DNA from: Candidatus Allofournierella merdavium
GTDB lineage: Bacteria; Bacillota; Clostridia; Oscillospirales; Ruminococcaceae
Direction of reading: 5' to 3'
Assembly: GCA_019118765.1 (NCBI GenBank)
Contig: DWYI01000020.1
Coordinates: forward strand, 1 to 64,000
DNA length: 64,000 nucleotides
In this document: in pieces, positions 32,401-39,871 of the stretch
Layout of the letters: every line of letters begins with the position of its first letter
Numbering within the stretch: position 1 is the first letter of the stretch
Notes under the pieces: model-generated
What the model saw: only the letters and a program-made list of their open reading frames with translations
The model's database searches: none
What the model was told of the DNA's origin: nothing
Program-made: the position numbers and the translations under genes

Positions 32401-32428
32401 ATTTTAACATTTTTCTTTTTCAAGTCAA
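32401..32428 (-). promoter_or_regulatory. Sigma-A promoter of the rnf operon
   Basis: On the minus strand TTGACT (32423-32428) and TAAAAT (32401-32406) are separated by 16 bases, about 80 bases before rnfC, in AT-rich sequence that stands out from its surroundings. Confidence 0.78.
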
Positions 32429-32491
32429 CTGTTCCTTGTACCTTTCCCACTGGATAATTCCACCTTTTGCCGCCCTTTTGCCGGCACGAAA

Positions 32492-32526
32492 ACTGTTTGC
32501 ACAAACAGTGTGGGATGTGGTATACT
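32492..32526 (+). promoter_or_regulatory. Promoter with overlapping inverted repeat, before the 43-residue peptide gene
   Basis: TTGCAC (32497-32502) and TATACT (32521-32526) are separated by 18 bases. An inverted repeat ACTGTTTG-CA-CAAACAGT (32492-32509), 8-bp arms, covers the -35 box, which is where a repressor would bind. The divergent rnf promoter is only about 65 bases away, so a bound protein could affect both. Confidence 0.72.
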
Positions 32527-32601
32527 ATACAATAAATAGAAGTGCACTCACCCGGCGGGCGGCCTGCCGCCCGCTTTCGATACAAAAGGAGGTCGCGTTT
32601 C

Positions 32602-32733
32602 ATGAAACTGCTTGGCAAACTGGTAATGCTCATGCTGGCCGCCGGGGCCGTGATCTTCGGCCTGGCCCTGCTGCGGGAGACCCGGCCGGATTACATCCCG
32701 GTGTACGACACCGAGGAGGACGATCTGTATTGA
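32602..32733 (+). CDS. Small single-pass membrane peptide with acidic tail (43 residues)
   Basis: Starts MKLLGKLVMLMLAAGAV, with one hydrophobic helix (about 4-24), followed by RETRPDYIPVYDTEEDDLY, a strongly acidic C-terminus. AAAAGGAGG lies 9-10 bases before ATG 32602, and the gene has its own promoter and a perfect terminator, so it is a complete monocistronic unit. The upstream frame extension covers the 5' UTR. Divergent from rnf. Function unknown; the topology suggests a membrane anchor or regulator peptide. Confidence 0.78.
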   Translation: MKLLGKLVMLMLAAGAVIFGLALLRETRPDYIPVYDTEEDDLY

Positions 32734-32756
32734 TCTCCGGGGCCTGTTCCCCGCCG

Positions 32757-32790
32757 AAAAAAGGACCTGCCGCGAGGCAGGTCCTTTTTT
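32757..32790 (+). terminator. Terminator after the 43-residue peptide gene
   Basis: GGACCTGCC and GGCAGGTCC with loop GCGA, flanked by six As and followed by six Ts. Symmetrical, so it also serves the leftward gene. Confidence 0.93.
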
Positions 32791-32809
32791 GTCTTGTACG
32801 AAACGCGGG

Positions 32810-34453
32810 TCAGCCCTCCCCTTCCGGGGCCAGCCGGCAGCTGCCTTTGTAGGGGGGCTTCGCGGTCACTGTGACCGTTCCGTCCGCCGCCGCGGCACAG
32901 GTGTACTGCTCCGGCTTCAGCGTCACCACCTCGGCCACACCGTCCAGGTTGCCGTCGGTGTAAAGGGTGACCTTCAGGATGCCGTCCGCCTGCCGCTCCG
33001 CTTCCAGGCCGGGGCGGTGCAGGGTCAGCTCGGCGGTGCCGGTGGTCTTGAGCAGCCGCCCGTCGCCGTCCACCGCCCAGGCCACCACCGTGAGGAACAC
33101 CGGGACGTGGGGCTTTTTCATCGCAGCGCCGGTGAGGTTCAGCACCAGGGTGGCCTCGCTGCCGACGCCCGCCACCACCGGTACCACCGCTTTCAGCCCC
33201 TCGGGGCATACGGCGGCGGGCAGGTAGTGCCAGCGCAGGCCCTCGCCGCCCGACACAGTGAGTTCGATGTCCACCGCCGCGCCCTTGGTGTTCACCAGGT
33301 CGTCGAAGGGCCGGTAGAGGGTGAGGCTCACCGAGGGGGTGTCCTCCTGGGGCAGGTCCGGCGTCTCCTCGGGCAGACCGCTCTGGTCAAGATCCTCCCG
33401 GCGCCGGGAGGCGGGCACGTTCTCCAGCACCGAGGACAGGCCGTTCAGCACCGCGGAGCCGCCCAGGCCCAGGGCCGCCGCGCCGGCGCTGACCGCCGCC
33501 GCGCGCCGCACCGCGGCGCTTCCCTCCCGCATCGGGATGCCGGTGGAGACCGCGTCATCCGCCATCACCAGCAGCGAGCAGCCGAACTCCAGGGGCGTAT
33601 CCTCCAGGTGCTTCACCTCGTACGTCTCCCCCTGGAGCTGCCAGACAAGGCTCGCCTTGTTGCCGCTGCCCGCCCGGGGATACCCGATGCGCCATTCAAC
33701 GGGCACGCCGCCCGACCTCCAGTCCGGATTAGAGGCCGGGATGTCGCCCCGGAAGGTCATCTCCAGCACCGCCTCCTTCGGCTGCGGCAGCTGTGCCGCC
33801 GGGTCGTCCAGCGCCTGCTGCACCAGCGCGTCGTATTCCAGCGCCAGTTCCTCCTCCGGGAACTTCCAGTCGCCATCCTCCTGTACCGCGCCCTCGGGCA
33901 GCGGGACCCGGGCTACCGCCTCCACCATGCAGCGCACCTGCACCTGAGCGTCCGCCGTGAGGTCAGGCCGGACGGCGGGCCAATCGTCGGACAAAAGCAC
34001 ACTGGCTTTGTTGCTGAGGCGCAGATCGGAAAATTCCATGTGGATGGTCACCTCCGACTTCGGCACCGGCCGGGCAAAGGTGACCGTGTCGCCGTCGCAG
34101 GCGAGGAGCATATACTCCTGCGCGTTGTCCAGATTGGTATCATAGCGCAGCTTCGTGCAGGCCAGGAGGCCCCAGGAAGCGTAGGCGCTTTCCACCGCAT
34201 TAAAGGAGGCGTCGGCGGTGATCTCATACCGCTTTCCTTTTTCCAGGAGCAGGGCGCCGTCCTGGGCGTCCCGGCCGCTGAGCGTCACCGAGGGGCGCGT
34301 TATAATGGAGTGGGCATAGTTGGTGCCCACCCGCGTCTGCTTCAGATATTCCCACTCCGTTTCCTCCGCGAACGCCGGCGCGGCGCAGGCAAGGCACAGG
34401 CCAACCGCCCCGGCCAGGGCCAGCGCCCGGCGAAAAAGCTTGCGGCTCATCAT
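32810..34453 (-). CDS. Secreted protein of unknown function, partner of the upstream membrane protein
   Basis: 547 residues with a signal peptide (MMSRKLFRRALALAGAVGLCLACAAPAFAEE read as n-, h- and c-regions, cleavage after AFA). The mature part is mostly beta-rich with many Thr/Val strands. A hydrophobic Ala/Gly segment (SAAVRRAAAVSAGAAALGLGGSAV, about 325-348) could be a membrane helix or exposed stalk. No enzyme motif is recognised. The ATG overlaps the stop of the membrane-protein gene by four bases, which fixes the start and shows coupling. The frame is open for 327 codons upstream only as an antisense-free shadow of the partner gene. Confidence 0.72.
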   Translation of the reverse strand: MMSRKLFRRALALAGAVGLCLACAAPAFAEETEWEYLKQTRVGTNYAHSIITRPSVTLSGRDAQDGALLLEKGKRYEITADASFNAVESAYASWGLLACTKLRYDTNLDNAQEYMLLACDGDTVTFARPVPKSEVTIHMEFSDLRLSNKASVLLSDDWPAVRPDLTADAQVQVRCMVEAVARVPLPEGAVQEDGDWKFPEEELALEYDALVQQALDDPAAQLPQPKEAVLEMTFRGDIPASNPDWRSGGVPVEWRIGYPRAGSGNKASLVWQLQGETYEVKHLEDTPLEFGCSLLVMADDAVSTGIPMREGSAAVRRAAAVSAGAAALGLGGSAVLNGLSSVLENVPASRRREDLDQSGLPEETPDLPQEDTPSVSLTLYRPFDDLVNTKGAAVDIELTVSGGEGLRWHYLPAAVCPEGLKAVVPVVAGVGSEATLVLNLTGAAMKKPHVPVFLTVVAWAVDGDGRLLKTTGTAELTLHRPGLEAERQADGILKVTLYTDGNLDGVAEVVTLKPEQYTCAAAADGTVTVTAKPPYKGSCRLAPEGEG

Positions 34454-35289
34454 GCCCGCGCCTCCTTTCCGCCGGCAGGGCCGGCTTTCTTTTTCCGCCA
34501 CCAGGGCATCACAAGGCAAAGCACGCCCCCCGCCGCCAGCAGGACGGGCAGGCCCCAGGCCAGCAGCGGCCAGACGAAGGCGGGCGCCGCGGTCTTGGTG
34601 ACCGAGACGGGCACCGCGACGGCCATGCCCACCGCGAAACCGGCAAAGATGCGGTCGATGAAGCCGCGGTTCACCGTATGCAGCGCCTTTTTGGCCAGCA
34701 GCAGGTTGAGCAGGGTGATGAGCAGGCCCCGCTGGCGGGCGATCTGACCGCCGATGCTCAGAAACAGCGCCACGCAGACCATGCTGTTCACCGGGCTGCC
34801 GTCGCCGGTGAGAAAGGGGTAGGCCGCCAGCGCCAGCGCGCCGCCCAAAAGGCCCGCCGCCAGCATGCGGGGCGAGCGGTCCTTCCAGAGCAGCTTCAGA
34901 TTGGAATACTGGGGGATGCGGCTGAGCAGCTGGGCCTTGGTCTGGCTTTTCAGCTCGCTTTTCACGTTGTCCCGACGGCGTCCGTCCCACTTGCGGTGCA
35001 TCAGCAGCCCCCGGAACAGGCTGTTGAAGCACACCAACAGGATCGCTTTGCCGATGGTGCCGCCCAGCGCGCTGCCCTCCATGCCGGCCAGCGCGCCGGT
35101 GAGAAAGTTCAGCGGCCACAGGATCGCCCACTGGATGCCTGCCGACCGCACCCAGCTGAGCACCAGCCACAGCACCGCCAGGATGGCCGTGGGGGCAAGG
35201 CTTGTCTTGAGGGTCTCCAGCATCGTTCTCCAGAATCCCGGTTTTTTCTTCATCTGCGGCTGTGCCGCCGCGTTCAGGGTCTCTTCCAT
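34450..35289 (-). CDS. Membrane protein of unknown function
   Basis: 279 residues with about six membrane segments (roughly 38-58, 68-88, 150-170, 178-195, 222-242, 248-268), and a conserved-looking cytosolic loop KWDGRRRDNVKSELKSQTKAQLLSRIP. ATG 35289 follows AGGGGAAGG. It forms a two-gene operon with the secreted protein downstream, with a TATAAT at 35351-35356 about 60 bases upstream. The pair may be an export or envelope unit; no homologous family is recognised. Confidence 0.7.
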   Translation of the reverse strand: MEETLNAAAQPQMKKKPGFWRTMLETLKTSLAPTAILAVLWLVLSWVRSAGIQWAILWPLNFLTGALAGMEGSALGGTIGKAILLVCFNSLFRGLLMHRKWDGRRRDNVKSELKSQTKAQLLSRIPQYSNLKLLWKDRSPRMLAAGLLGGALALAAYPFLTGDGSPVNSMVCVALFLSIGGQIARQRGLLITLLNLLLAKKALHTVNRGFIDRIFAGFAVGMAVAVPVSVTKTAAPAFVWPLLAWGLPVLLAAGGVLCLVMPWWRKKKAGPAGGKEARA

Positions 35290-35430
35290 GATCCTTCCCC
35301 TTTTCCCTTTTTTCCGCAAAAGAATCCGGCTTTCGCCTCCATTTTATCCAATTATAATACAGGTCTTTTCCTTTGGAAAGCCCTCTTCGGAAAAAAACGC
35401 CGCCGTCCCCGAAGGGGCGCGGCGGCTTGC

Positions 35431-36756
35431 TCATCCTTGTTTTTGGGTTGCGGCGGGCATGCGGCGCACCAGCGCGGTTTTGACCTGATGGGAGCGGAAC
35501 TCCGCCTCCCGTATCTCCAGCCCCGCCGTGTTTACCTCGGCAGCGGCGCCGTCCGGCGGGATGAAGCCCAGGGCGCTGAGCACCAGCCCGTTGAAGGTGT
35601 CGAATTCATCGCAGGGCAGCGGCATGTCCAGCGCGGCGGCCACCGCGGTGAGAGGCGCGTCGCCCCGCACCCGCCAGATGCCGGGGCTCACCTGCTGCAC
35701 CGGCGCGGCCTCCTCGCCGCCGCGGCCGTCCAGTTCGCCCACCAGCTGTTCCAGCAGGTCGTTCATGGTCACGATGCCCTCGAAGCCGCCATATTCATCC
35801 AGCACCACGGCCATGGGCTCGCCGGTGCGCTTCATGTCGCGGAACAGCACGTCCGCACGCACGCACTCCGGCACAAAACAGGCGGGGCGCATCGCCTGTT
35901 CCATCACGGTGGCGCGGCTTTTATCCTCCAGACAGAGGTAATCCCGCACGTCCAGCACGCCCACCACATTGTCGGCGCTGCCCTCGCAAACGGGATAGCG
36001 CGAGTGGCGGCCGGTGCGAATGGTGCGGTCCCATTCCTGCTGCCCATCCTCCGTCCAGAGCAGCTGCACCTCGGTGCGGTGGGTGGCGATCTCGCCGGCG
36101 GTGCGGTCGTCAAACTCGAACACGTTCTGGATGAACTCCTTTTCGGTGGGGTCGATGACACCCTTTTCGTTGCCCGCATCCACCATCATGCGGATCTCCT
36201 CTTCGCTGACAGTCTCCTCGTCGGCGTCGGGGTCCACTCCCAGCAGGCGCAGCACGCCGTTGGTGGAGGCGGTGAGCAGCCAGACGATGGGAGCGAAGGC
36301 CCGGGCGATGGTGCACAGCAGGGCGGACATGCCCAGGGCCAGGGGCTCGGCCTTGCGCATGGCCAGTCGCTTGGGCACCAGCTCGCCAAAGACCAGCGTG
36401 AAATAGGAAAGCACCAGCGTGATGAGCACCACGGCCACCGCGTCCAGCGTGGCGGCCGGCACCGGCGCGCCCAGGCTCAAAAGCCAGCTCACCAGCCCGT
36501 CGGAGAAATTTTCGGCCGCGAAGGCGCTGCCCAGAAAGCCGGACAGGGTGATAGCCACCTGGATGGTGGCCAAAAAGCGGGCGGGCTGGCTGGTGAGGCG
36601 GGCAAGGCGGGCGGCCCGCTTGTCGCCGGATGCGGCCAGCCGCGCCAGGCGTGTGTCGTTCATGGAAATGACGGCGATCTCGGCGCAGGCGAACACGGCG
36701 TTGAGACCGATGAGGGCCGCCTGAAGCAAAAGCATGAGAGCAAGGGAATTTTTCAA
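35431..36756 (-). CDS. CNNM/CorC-family transporter-like protein (hemolysin family, DUF21-CBS-CorC_HlyC)
   Basis: 441 residues: a DUF21 membrane domain (about 1-180, with LNAVFACAEIAVISM and LVFGELVPKRLA), a CBS pair (about 200-330, MNDLLEQLVGEL near the end) and a C-terminal CorC_HlyC domain. Members of this family export or regulate Mg2+ or Co2+. No ATG fits; TTG 36756 lies nine bases after AAGGAGG, so it was chosen as start. The first in-frame ATG, seven codons in, has no ribosome site. A structured leader of about 190 bases lies upstream. Confidence 0.85.
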   Translation of the reverse strand: MKNSLALMLLLQAALIGLNAVFACAEIAVISMNDTRLARLAASGDKRAARLARLTSQPARFLATIQVAITLSGFLGSAFAAENFSDGLVSWLLSLGAPVPAATLDAVAVVLITLVLSYFTLVFGELVPKRLAMRKAEPLALGMSALLCTIARAFAPIVWLLTASTNGVLRLLGVDPDADEETVSEEEIRMMVDAGNEKGVIDPTEKEFIQNVFEFDDRTAGEIATHRTEVQLLWTEDGQQEWDRTIRTGRHSRYPVCEGSADNVVGVLDVRDYLCLEDKSRATVMEQAMRPACFVPECVRADVLFRDMKRTGEPMAVVLDEYGGFEGIVTMNDLLEQLVGELDGRGGEEAAPVQQVSPGIWRVRGDAPLTAVAAALDMPLPCDEFDTFNGLVLSALGFIPPDGAAAEVNTAGLEIREAEFRSHQVKTALVRRMPAATQKQG

Positions 36757-36950
36757 AGCAACGTTCCTCCTTGAGAACTGAAAGCACTGTTTTGAAACGC
36801 AAACGGACACAGCCCGGCGCCTACTCTCGCAGGCACAGGCTATGTCCGATAAAACTGCATATGTGCGGTAAAGGAGGGTTTTTTCCGCCGGTACTGTCGC
36901 CGTCGTCCATGGTTTTGCGCGTCACGCTTCCCTTTCATACGATTTGCAAA
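36757..36950 (-). promoter_or_regulatory. Structured leader of the CNNM/CorC gene, class unknown
   Basis: Between the promoter and the TTG start are about 190 transcribed bases. A 10-bp stem GGACATAGCC/GGCTGTGTCC (36806-36847, one G-U) encloses GCCT-GCGAGAGT-AGGC, which has the GCGAGAGUAGG loop also seen in 5S rRNA helix. Before it lie GAAAGGGAAGCGTGACGCGC and a GGCGG...CCTCC segment. No clear T-tract terminator is present, so translation rather than termination could be controlled. It does not match the M-box, yybP-ykoY or cobalamin aptamers as I know them. Confidence 0.5.
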
Positions 36951-36952
36951 AC

Positions 36953-36982
36953 AGCATAGCATACCCGCCAGCCCCTTGTCAA
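36953..36982 (-). promoter_or_regulatory. Sigma-A promoter of the CNNM/CorC gene
   Basis: On the minus strand a perfect TTGACA (36977-36982) and TATGCT (36953-36958) are separated by 18 bases. A second TATGCT overlaps five bases upstream at a poor spacing. Confidence 0.78.
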
Positions 36983-36987
36983 GGAGC

Positions 36988-37241
36988 GGGCGGCCGGGGC
37001 CCCCGCGAAAGTTTGCGCAAGCAAAGTTTCGCGGGGAAACGACTGCGCCCGCAGGCGCGTTTCGAGGCCAACCGCCGCAGCTGCGGCGGCTCTTGGGCCG
37101 AGATTGAGCGGCAGAGTGAGCGCGCGATGAGCTTTTTCGTGAAACGAAAAACTCGTCGCAAGCGATACGCCGCTTGCACTTTACCGCCCACCGGGCGGCC
37201 GGGGCCCCCATGAAAATTTGCGCAAGCAAAATTTCATGGGG
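36988..37241. repeat. Composite array of hairpins bounded by two related 36-base palindromes
   Basis: The ends are two copies of a unit: GGGCGGCCGGGGC followed by a 36-base hairpin (37001-37036 and 37206-37241) with the common core TTTGCGCAAGCAAA. The outer stem bases differ (CCCCGCG against CCCCATG) but remain paired, so the structure is conserved. Inside are GCGCC/GGCGC (37045-37058), a perfect 18-bp palindrome CCGCCGCAGCTGCGGCGG (37072-37089), a TTTTTCGT/ACGAAAAA hairpin (37129-37154) and GCAAGCG/CGCTTGC (37058-37077 in register 37158-37177). No protein is likely here. Confidence 0.7.
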
Positions 37242-37269
37242 AGGAGGAGGAATGACGGAGCGGTATGAG

Positions 37270-37298
37270 AAAAGCCCAGCCAAACGGCTGGGCTTTTT
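37270..37298. terminator. Terminator after tRNA-Thr
   Basis: AAAAGCCCAGCC-AAAC-GGCTGGGCTTTTT is a perfect bidirectional hairpin; on the minus strand it follows tRNA-Thr by about 25 bases. Confidence 0.9.
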
Positions 37299-37323
37299 GA
37301 ATGGAGCGTAGTCCATTCCGACG

Positions 37324-37399
37324 TGGAGCCGGCAGACGGATTCGAACCCCCGACCTGCTGATTACAAATCAGCTGCACTACCAGCTGTGCTATGCCGGC
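37324..37399 (-). tRNA. tRNA-Thr (TGT)
   Basis: 76 nt with encoded CCA. The acceptor GCCGGCA pairs with TGCCGGC, the discriminator is T, the D-arm has AGCTGGTAGTGCAGC, the anticodon stem-loop CTGATTTGTAATCAG carries TGT, and the T-loop is GGTTCGAATCC. Confidence 0.96.
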
Positions 37400-37426
37400 A
37401 AAGGCGGCGCGGCGCGCCGTAAGGAC

Positions 37427-37455
37427 ATTATAACAAAACTTGCCCTGCGGGGCAA
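37427..37455 (-). promoter_or_regulatory. Sigma-A promoter of tRNA-Thr
   Basis: On the minus strand TTGCCC (37450-37455) and TATAAT (37427-37432) are separated by 17 bases, about 28 bases before the tRNA. It overlaps the rsmA terminator. Confidence 0.75.
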
Positions 37456-37456
37456 G
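37433..37456 (-). terminator. Terminator after rsmA
   Basis: CTTGCCC-CGCA-GGGCAAG followed by TTTTGTTAT on the minus strand, 20 bases after the rsmA stop. Confidence 0.8.
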
Positions 37457-37475
37457 GGGGATTTTGGCCGTCCCT

Positions 37476-38339
37476 TCAGCCGCCAAAGGCCGCCAGCTGC
37501 CGCTGCAGCCGGGCGAAATCTTCCAGGGTGAGCTGCTCGGGCCGGGCCGCCGCCGGCAGGCCCGCCGCCTCCAGCGCCGCCGTCACCGCGGCCTTGGGGA
37601 TGCCCAGCGCGCCGCTGACAGCGTTGGCCGCCGTCTTGCGACGCTGGCTGAAAGCCGCCCGGATCAGCCGGAAAAAGCCCGCCTCGTCCGCGGTTTCCAC
37701 CGCCGGCGCCTGCCGCACCTCCAGCTGGATCACCGCGCTGGTGACCTTGGGCGGCGGGTAGAAGCTGCCCGGCTGCACGCTGAACAACAGGCGCGGCGTT
37801 GCGTAGTAGGCCACCGCGTAGCTGATGGCCCCCGCCTGGCGGCTGCCCGGCGCAGCGGTGATGCGCTGGGCGGCCTCCTTCTGCACCATCACCGTGATGT
37901 GGCGGATGGGCAGTTTTTCCTCCAAAAGGCGCATCAGGATGGGGCTGGTGATGTAGTAGGGCAGGTTCGCGCACACCGCCACCGGCATCCCCGCGAATTT
38001 CTCCCGGATCAGCGCCGCGATATCAACTTTTAGTATATCCCGCAATACAATTTCCACATTGTCAAATTCCGCCAGCGTCTCGGCCAGCAGGGGCGGCAGG
38101 CGCTTGTCCACCTCCACCGCCACCACCTTTTTGGCCCGCAGGGCCAGTTCCTTGGTGAGCACCCCGATGCCGGGGCCGATCTCCAGCACGCCCCAGTCCC
38201 CGTCGATGCCGGCGGCCCCGACGATCTTGGGGCAAACGCCGGGGTTGACGATGAAATTCTGGCCAAACCCCTTGGAGAGGGCGAAATCATACCGCGCGCA
38301 CAGGTCCCGGATGGTGGAGAGGTCGGTGAGGTTGGGCAT
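37476..38339 (-). CDS. rsmA: 16S rRNA (adenine1518-N6/adenine1519-N6)-dimethyltransferase
   Basis: 287 residues of KsgA/RsmA. SAM-binding motifs: LSKGFGQNFIVNP (about 21-33), VLEIGPGIGVLTKEL (motif I) and VEVDKRL; catalytic NLPYY (about 125); YPPPKVTSAVI and a C-terminal helical domain with SQRRKTAANAV. It dimethylates two adenines at the 3' end of 16S rRNA during late 30S assembly. ATG 38339 begins MPNLTDLSTI, typical for the family. Monocistronic. Confidence 0.95.
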   Translation of the reverse strand: MPNLTDLSTIRDLCARYDFALSKGFGQNFIVNPGVCPKIVGAAGIDGDWGVLEIGPGIGVLTKELALRAKKVVAVEVDKRLPPLLAETLAEFDNVEIVLRDILKVDIAALIREKFAGMPVAVCANLPYYITSPILMRLLEEKLPIRHITVMVQKEAAQRITAAPGSRQAGAISYAVAYYATPRLLFSVQPGSFYPPPKVTSAVIQLEVRQAPAVETADEAGFFRLIRAAFSQRRKTAANAVSGALGIPKAAVTAALEAAGLPAAARPEQLTLEDFARLQRQLAAFGG

Positions 38340-38359
38340 AAACAGCCTGCCTTTCTGAT

Positions 38360-38397
38360 AAAAAGACGGGCAGCGCCCCGCGGGCGGGTCGCTGCCC
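38360..38397 (-). terminator. Terminator after the S41 peptidase gene
   Basis: GGGCAGCG and CGCTGCCC arms, with a GC-rich loop that pairs further, are followed on the minus strand by GTCTTTTTATC. Confidence 0.8.
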
Positions 38398-38410
38398 TCT
38401 GTGTTTCTGG

Positions 38411-39730
38411 TTATTCCTCGCCGGAGGTGGCGGGGGCGGAGGAGGTATCCTCCCCGGCCGTCGCGTCGCCGGCGGAGGCGGGCTCGGAGGTGCCGGCAGA
38501 GGTGCTGCCGGAGGTGGAGGCGGGGCTGTCCGTGGAGGAGCCGGTGAGCAGCTTGGCCGCGGCCAGGGCGCGGCTCACCTGGGGATCGCTGGTGAGCGGA
38601 GCGCCCGCGTCGGTATTGCTGGAGGCGGCCACTTCCACATCCACCGAAAGGCCGGTGCCGTCAAAGCTCTCGCCATTCGAGGTGATCATCTTGGCCACCG
38701 TCACCACCACGGCGCTGCCGTCGCTCATGCGGTGGGGCTCCGCCTGGATGGTGCCTTTGCCATAGGTGTTCTGGCCCACCAGCTGCGCGCCGGAGAACTG
38801 CCGCAGGCTGGCGGCGAACAGTTCGGCGCTGCTGGCGGTCTGGCCGTCCACCAGCACCACCATGGGCAGGTCCACGCTGGAATCGTCGCTCTCACCCAGC
38901 AGGGTGCGCTCGCCGGTCTTGTACTCGGCCCAGACGATGTTGCCCTTGGGCACCAGCAGGTCGATGCAATCCACCGCGGCGCTGAGCAGGCCGCCGGCGT
39001 TGCCCCGCACATCAAACACCAGCGCCGCGGCGCCCTGGCCGGTGAGGTCGTTCACCGCCCGGCTGAACTGGGTCAGGGTGGTGGAATCGAACTGGATGAT
39101 CTTGATGTAGCCGATGGAGCCGTCGGTCATCTGGTACTCCACGCTGGGGATGACATACTTGCTGCGGATGACGGTGTACTCGGCGGTCTCCGAGTCGGGC
39201 GACATGTAGCCCAGCACCACCTGGGTGCCGCTCTCGCCCTGCAGACGGGTGAGGACGTTGTCGCGGGTGAGGTTCTTCACGTCGGCGCCGTCGATGTCGG
39301 TGATGAAGCCGCCCACCTGCAGGCCCAGCTCCTCGGCGGGGCTGCCGGAGTAGATCTGGGTGATGCGGGCATAGCCGGAGGTGTCCTTCACCACGTCCAC
39401 GCCCACGCCCACGATGTTGCCGCTCTGCACCTCCAGCAGTTCGGTGTACTGCTTGGCGGAGTAATAGGTGGCGTTGCGGTCGCCGGTGCCCAGGATGTAA
39501 CCGTAGCTGATCATGTCAAAGAGGGTGGAATCCTGGATGTCGCCGTAGTAGTTGGCGCGCACATATTTATCCAGCTCGGCCAGTTTCGAGTACATGCTTT
39601 CCTTTTCCTGCACCGAGGGAATGGTCTGATCGAAGATCTGCCGCGCCAGGATCATGGTCACCGAGAAGGTCACCGTCATGGCGATGATGGCGATGGTAAG
39701 CGCCAGACTGACGCTGATTTTTTTGTTCAT
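38411..39730 (-). CDS. S41 family C-terminal processing peptidase
   Basis: 439 residues: a membrane anchor (about 8-30), an N-terminal helical region, a PDZ domain (about 105-190, with IYSGSPAEELGLQVGGFITDIDG) and the S41 catalytic domain. The nucleophile Ser lies in TASSAELFA (about 295) and the base Lys in YGKGTIQAEP (about 323). A Ser/Thr/Ala-rich tail ends the protein. It cleaves envelope substrates outside the membrane. It is the last gene of the ftsEX operon, suggesting that it trims or regulates the M23 hydrolase or its activators. Confidence 0.92.
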   Translation of the reverse strand: MNKKISVSLALTIAIIAMTVTFSVTMILARQIFDQTIPSVQEKESMYSKLAELDKYVRANYYGDIQDSTLFDMISYGYILGTGDRNATYYSAKQYTELLEVQSGNIVGVGVDVVKDTSGYARITQIYSGSPAEELGLQVGGFITDIDGADVKNLTRDNVLTRLQGESGTQVVLGYMSPDSETAEYTVIRSKYVIPSVEYQMTDGSIGYIKIIQFDSTTLTQFSRAVNDLTGQGAAALVFDVRGNAGGLLSAAVDCIDLLVPKGNIVWAEYKTGERTLLGESDDSSVDLPMVVLVDGQTASSAELFAASLRQFSGAQLVGQNTYGKGTIQAEPHRMSDGSAVVVTVAKMITSNGESFDGTGLSVDVEVAASSNTDAGAPLTSDPQVSRALAAAKLLTGSSTDSPASTSGSTSAGTSEPASAGDATAGEDTSSAPATSGEE

Positions 39731-39747
39731 GGGCTCTCCTTTTCGGG

Positions 39748-39852
39748 TCAGAAACCGTATGCCAACTCAAGGATCACGGTGCTCAGCACCGAGGCGACCA
39801 TCAGGGCCGCGATCACAAAGCAGACAACGCGCACAAAGGGTTTATGCTTCAT
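39748..39852 (-). CDS. Small membrane peptide (34 residues) in the ftsEX operon
   Basis: MKHKPFVRVVCFVIAALMV begins the peptide, which is basic at the N-terminus and then one hydrophobic helix (about 7-28), ending ELAYGF. GGAGGAAAA lies upstream of ATG 39852 at normal spacing. It fits between the M23 peptidase stop (19 bases) and the S41 protease start (17 bases), so it belongs to the operon. Function unknown; the position suggests an accessory peptide for the hydrolase or protease. Confidence 0.7.
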   Translation of the reverse strand: MKHKPFVRVVCFVIAALMVASVLSTVILELAYGF

Positions 39853-39871
39853 CGAATTTTCCTCCATCCCG

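Noticed and set aside
32810..35434. A single 874-codon minus-strand frame that appears to fuse the secreted protein with an upstream extension
   Set aside because: The upstream part overlaps the membrane-protein gene in another frame. The signal peptide, ribosome site and ATGA overlap show that the secreted protein starts at 34453.
36806..36847. Possible 5S rRNA fragment in the CNNM/CorC leader
   Set aside because: Only the GCGAGAGUAGG loop matches; the remaining 5S helices, including the CCGAAC region, are absent, so it is not an rRNA gene.
36944..37213. Plus-strand 89-codon frame across the hairpin array
   Set aside because: It is dictated by palindromic DNA, has no ribosome site, and its product is Arg/Gly/Ser-rich with no fold signal.
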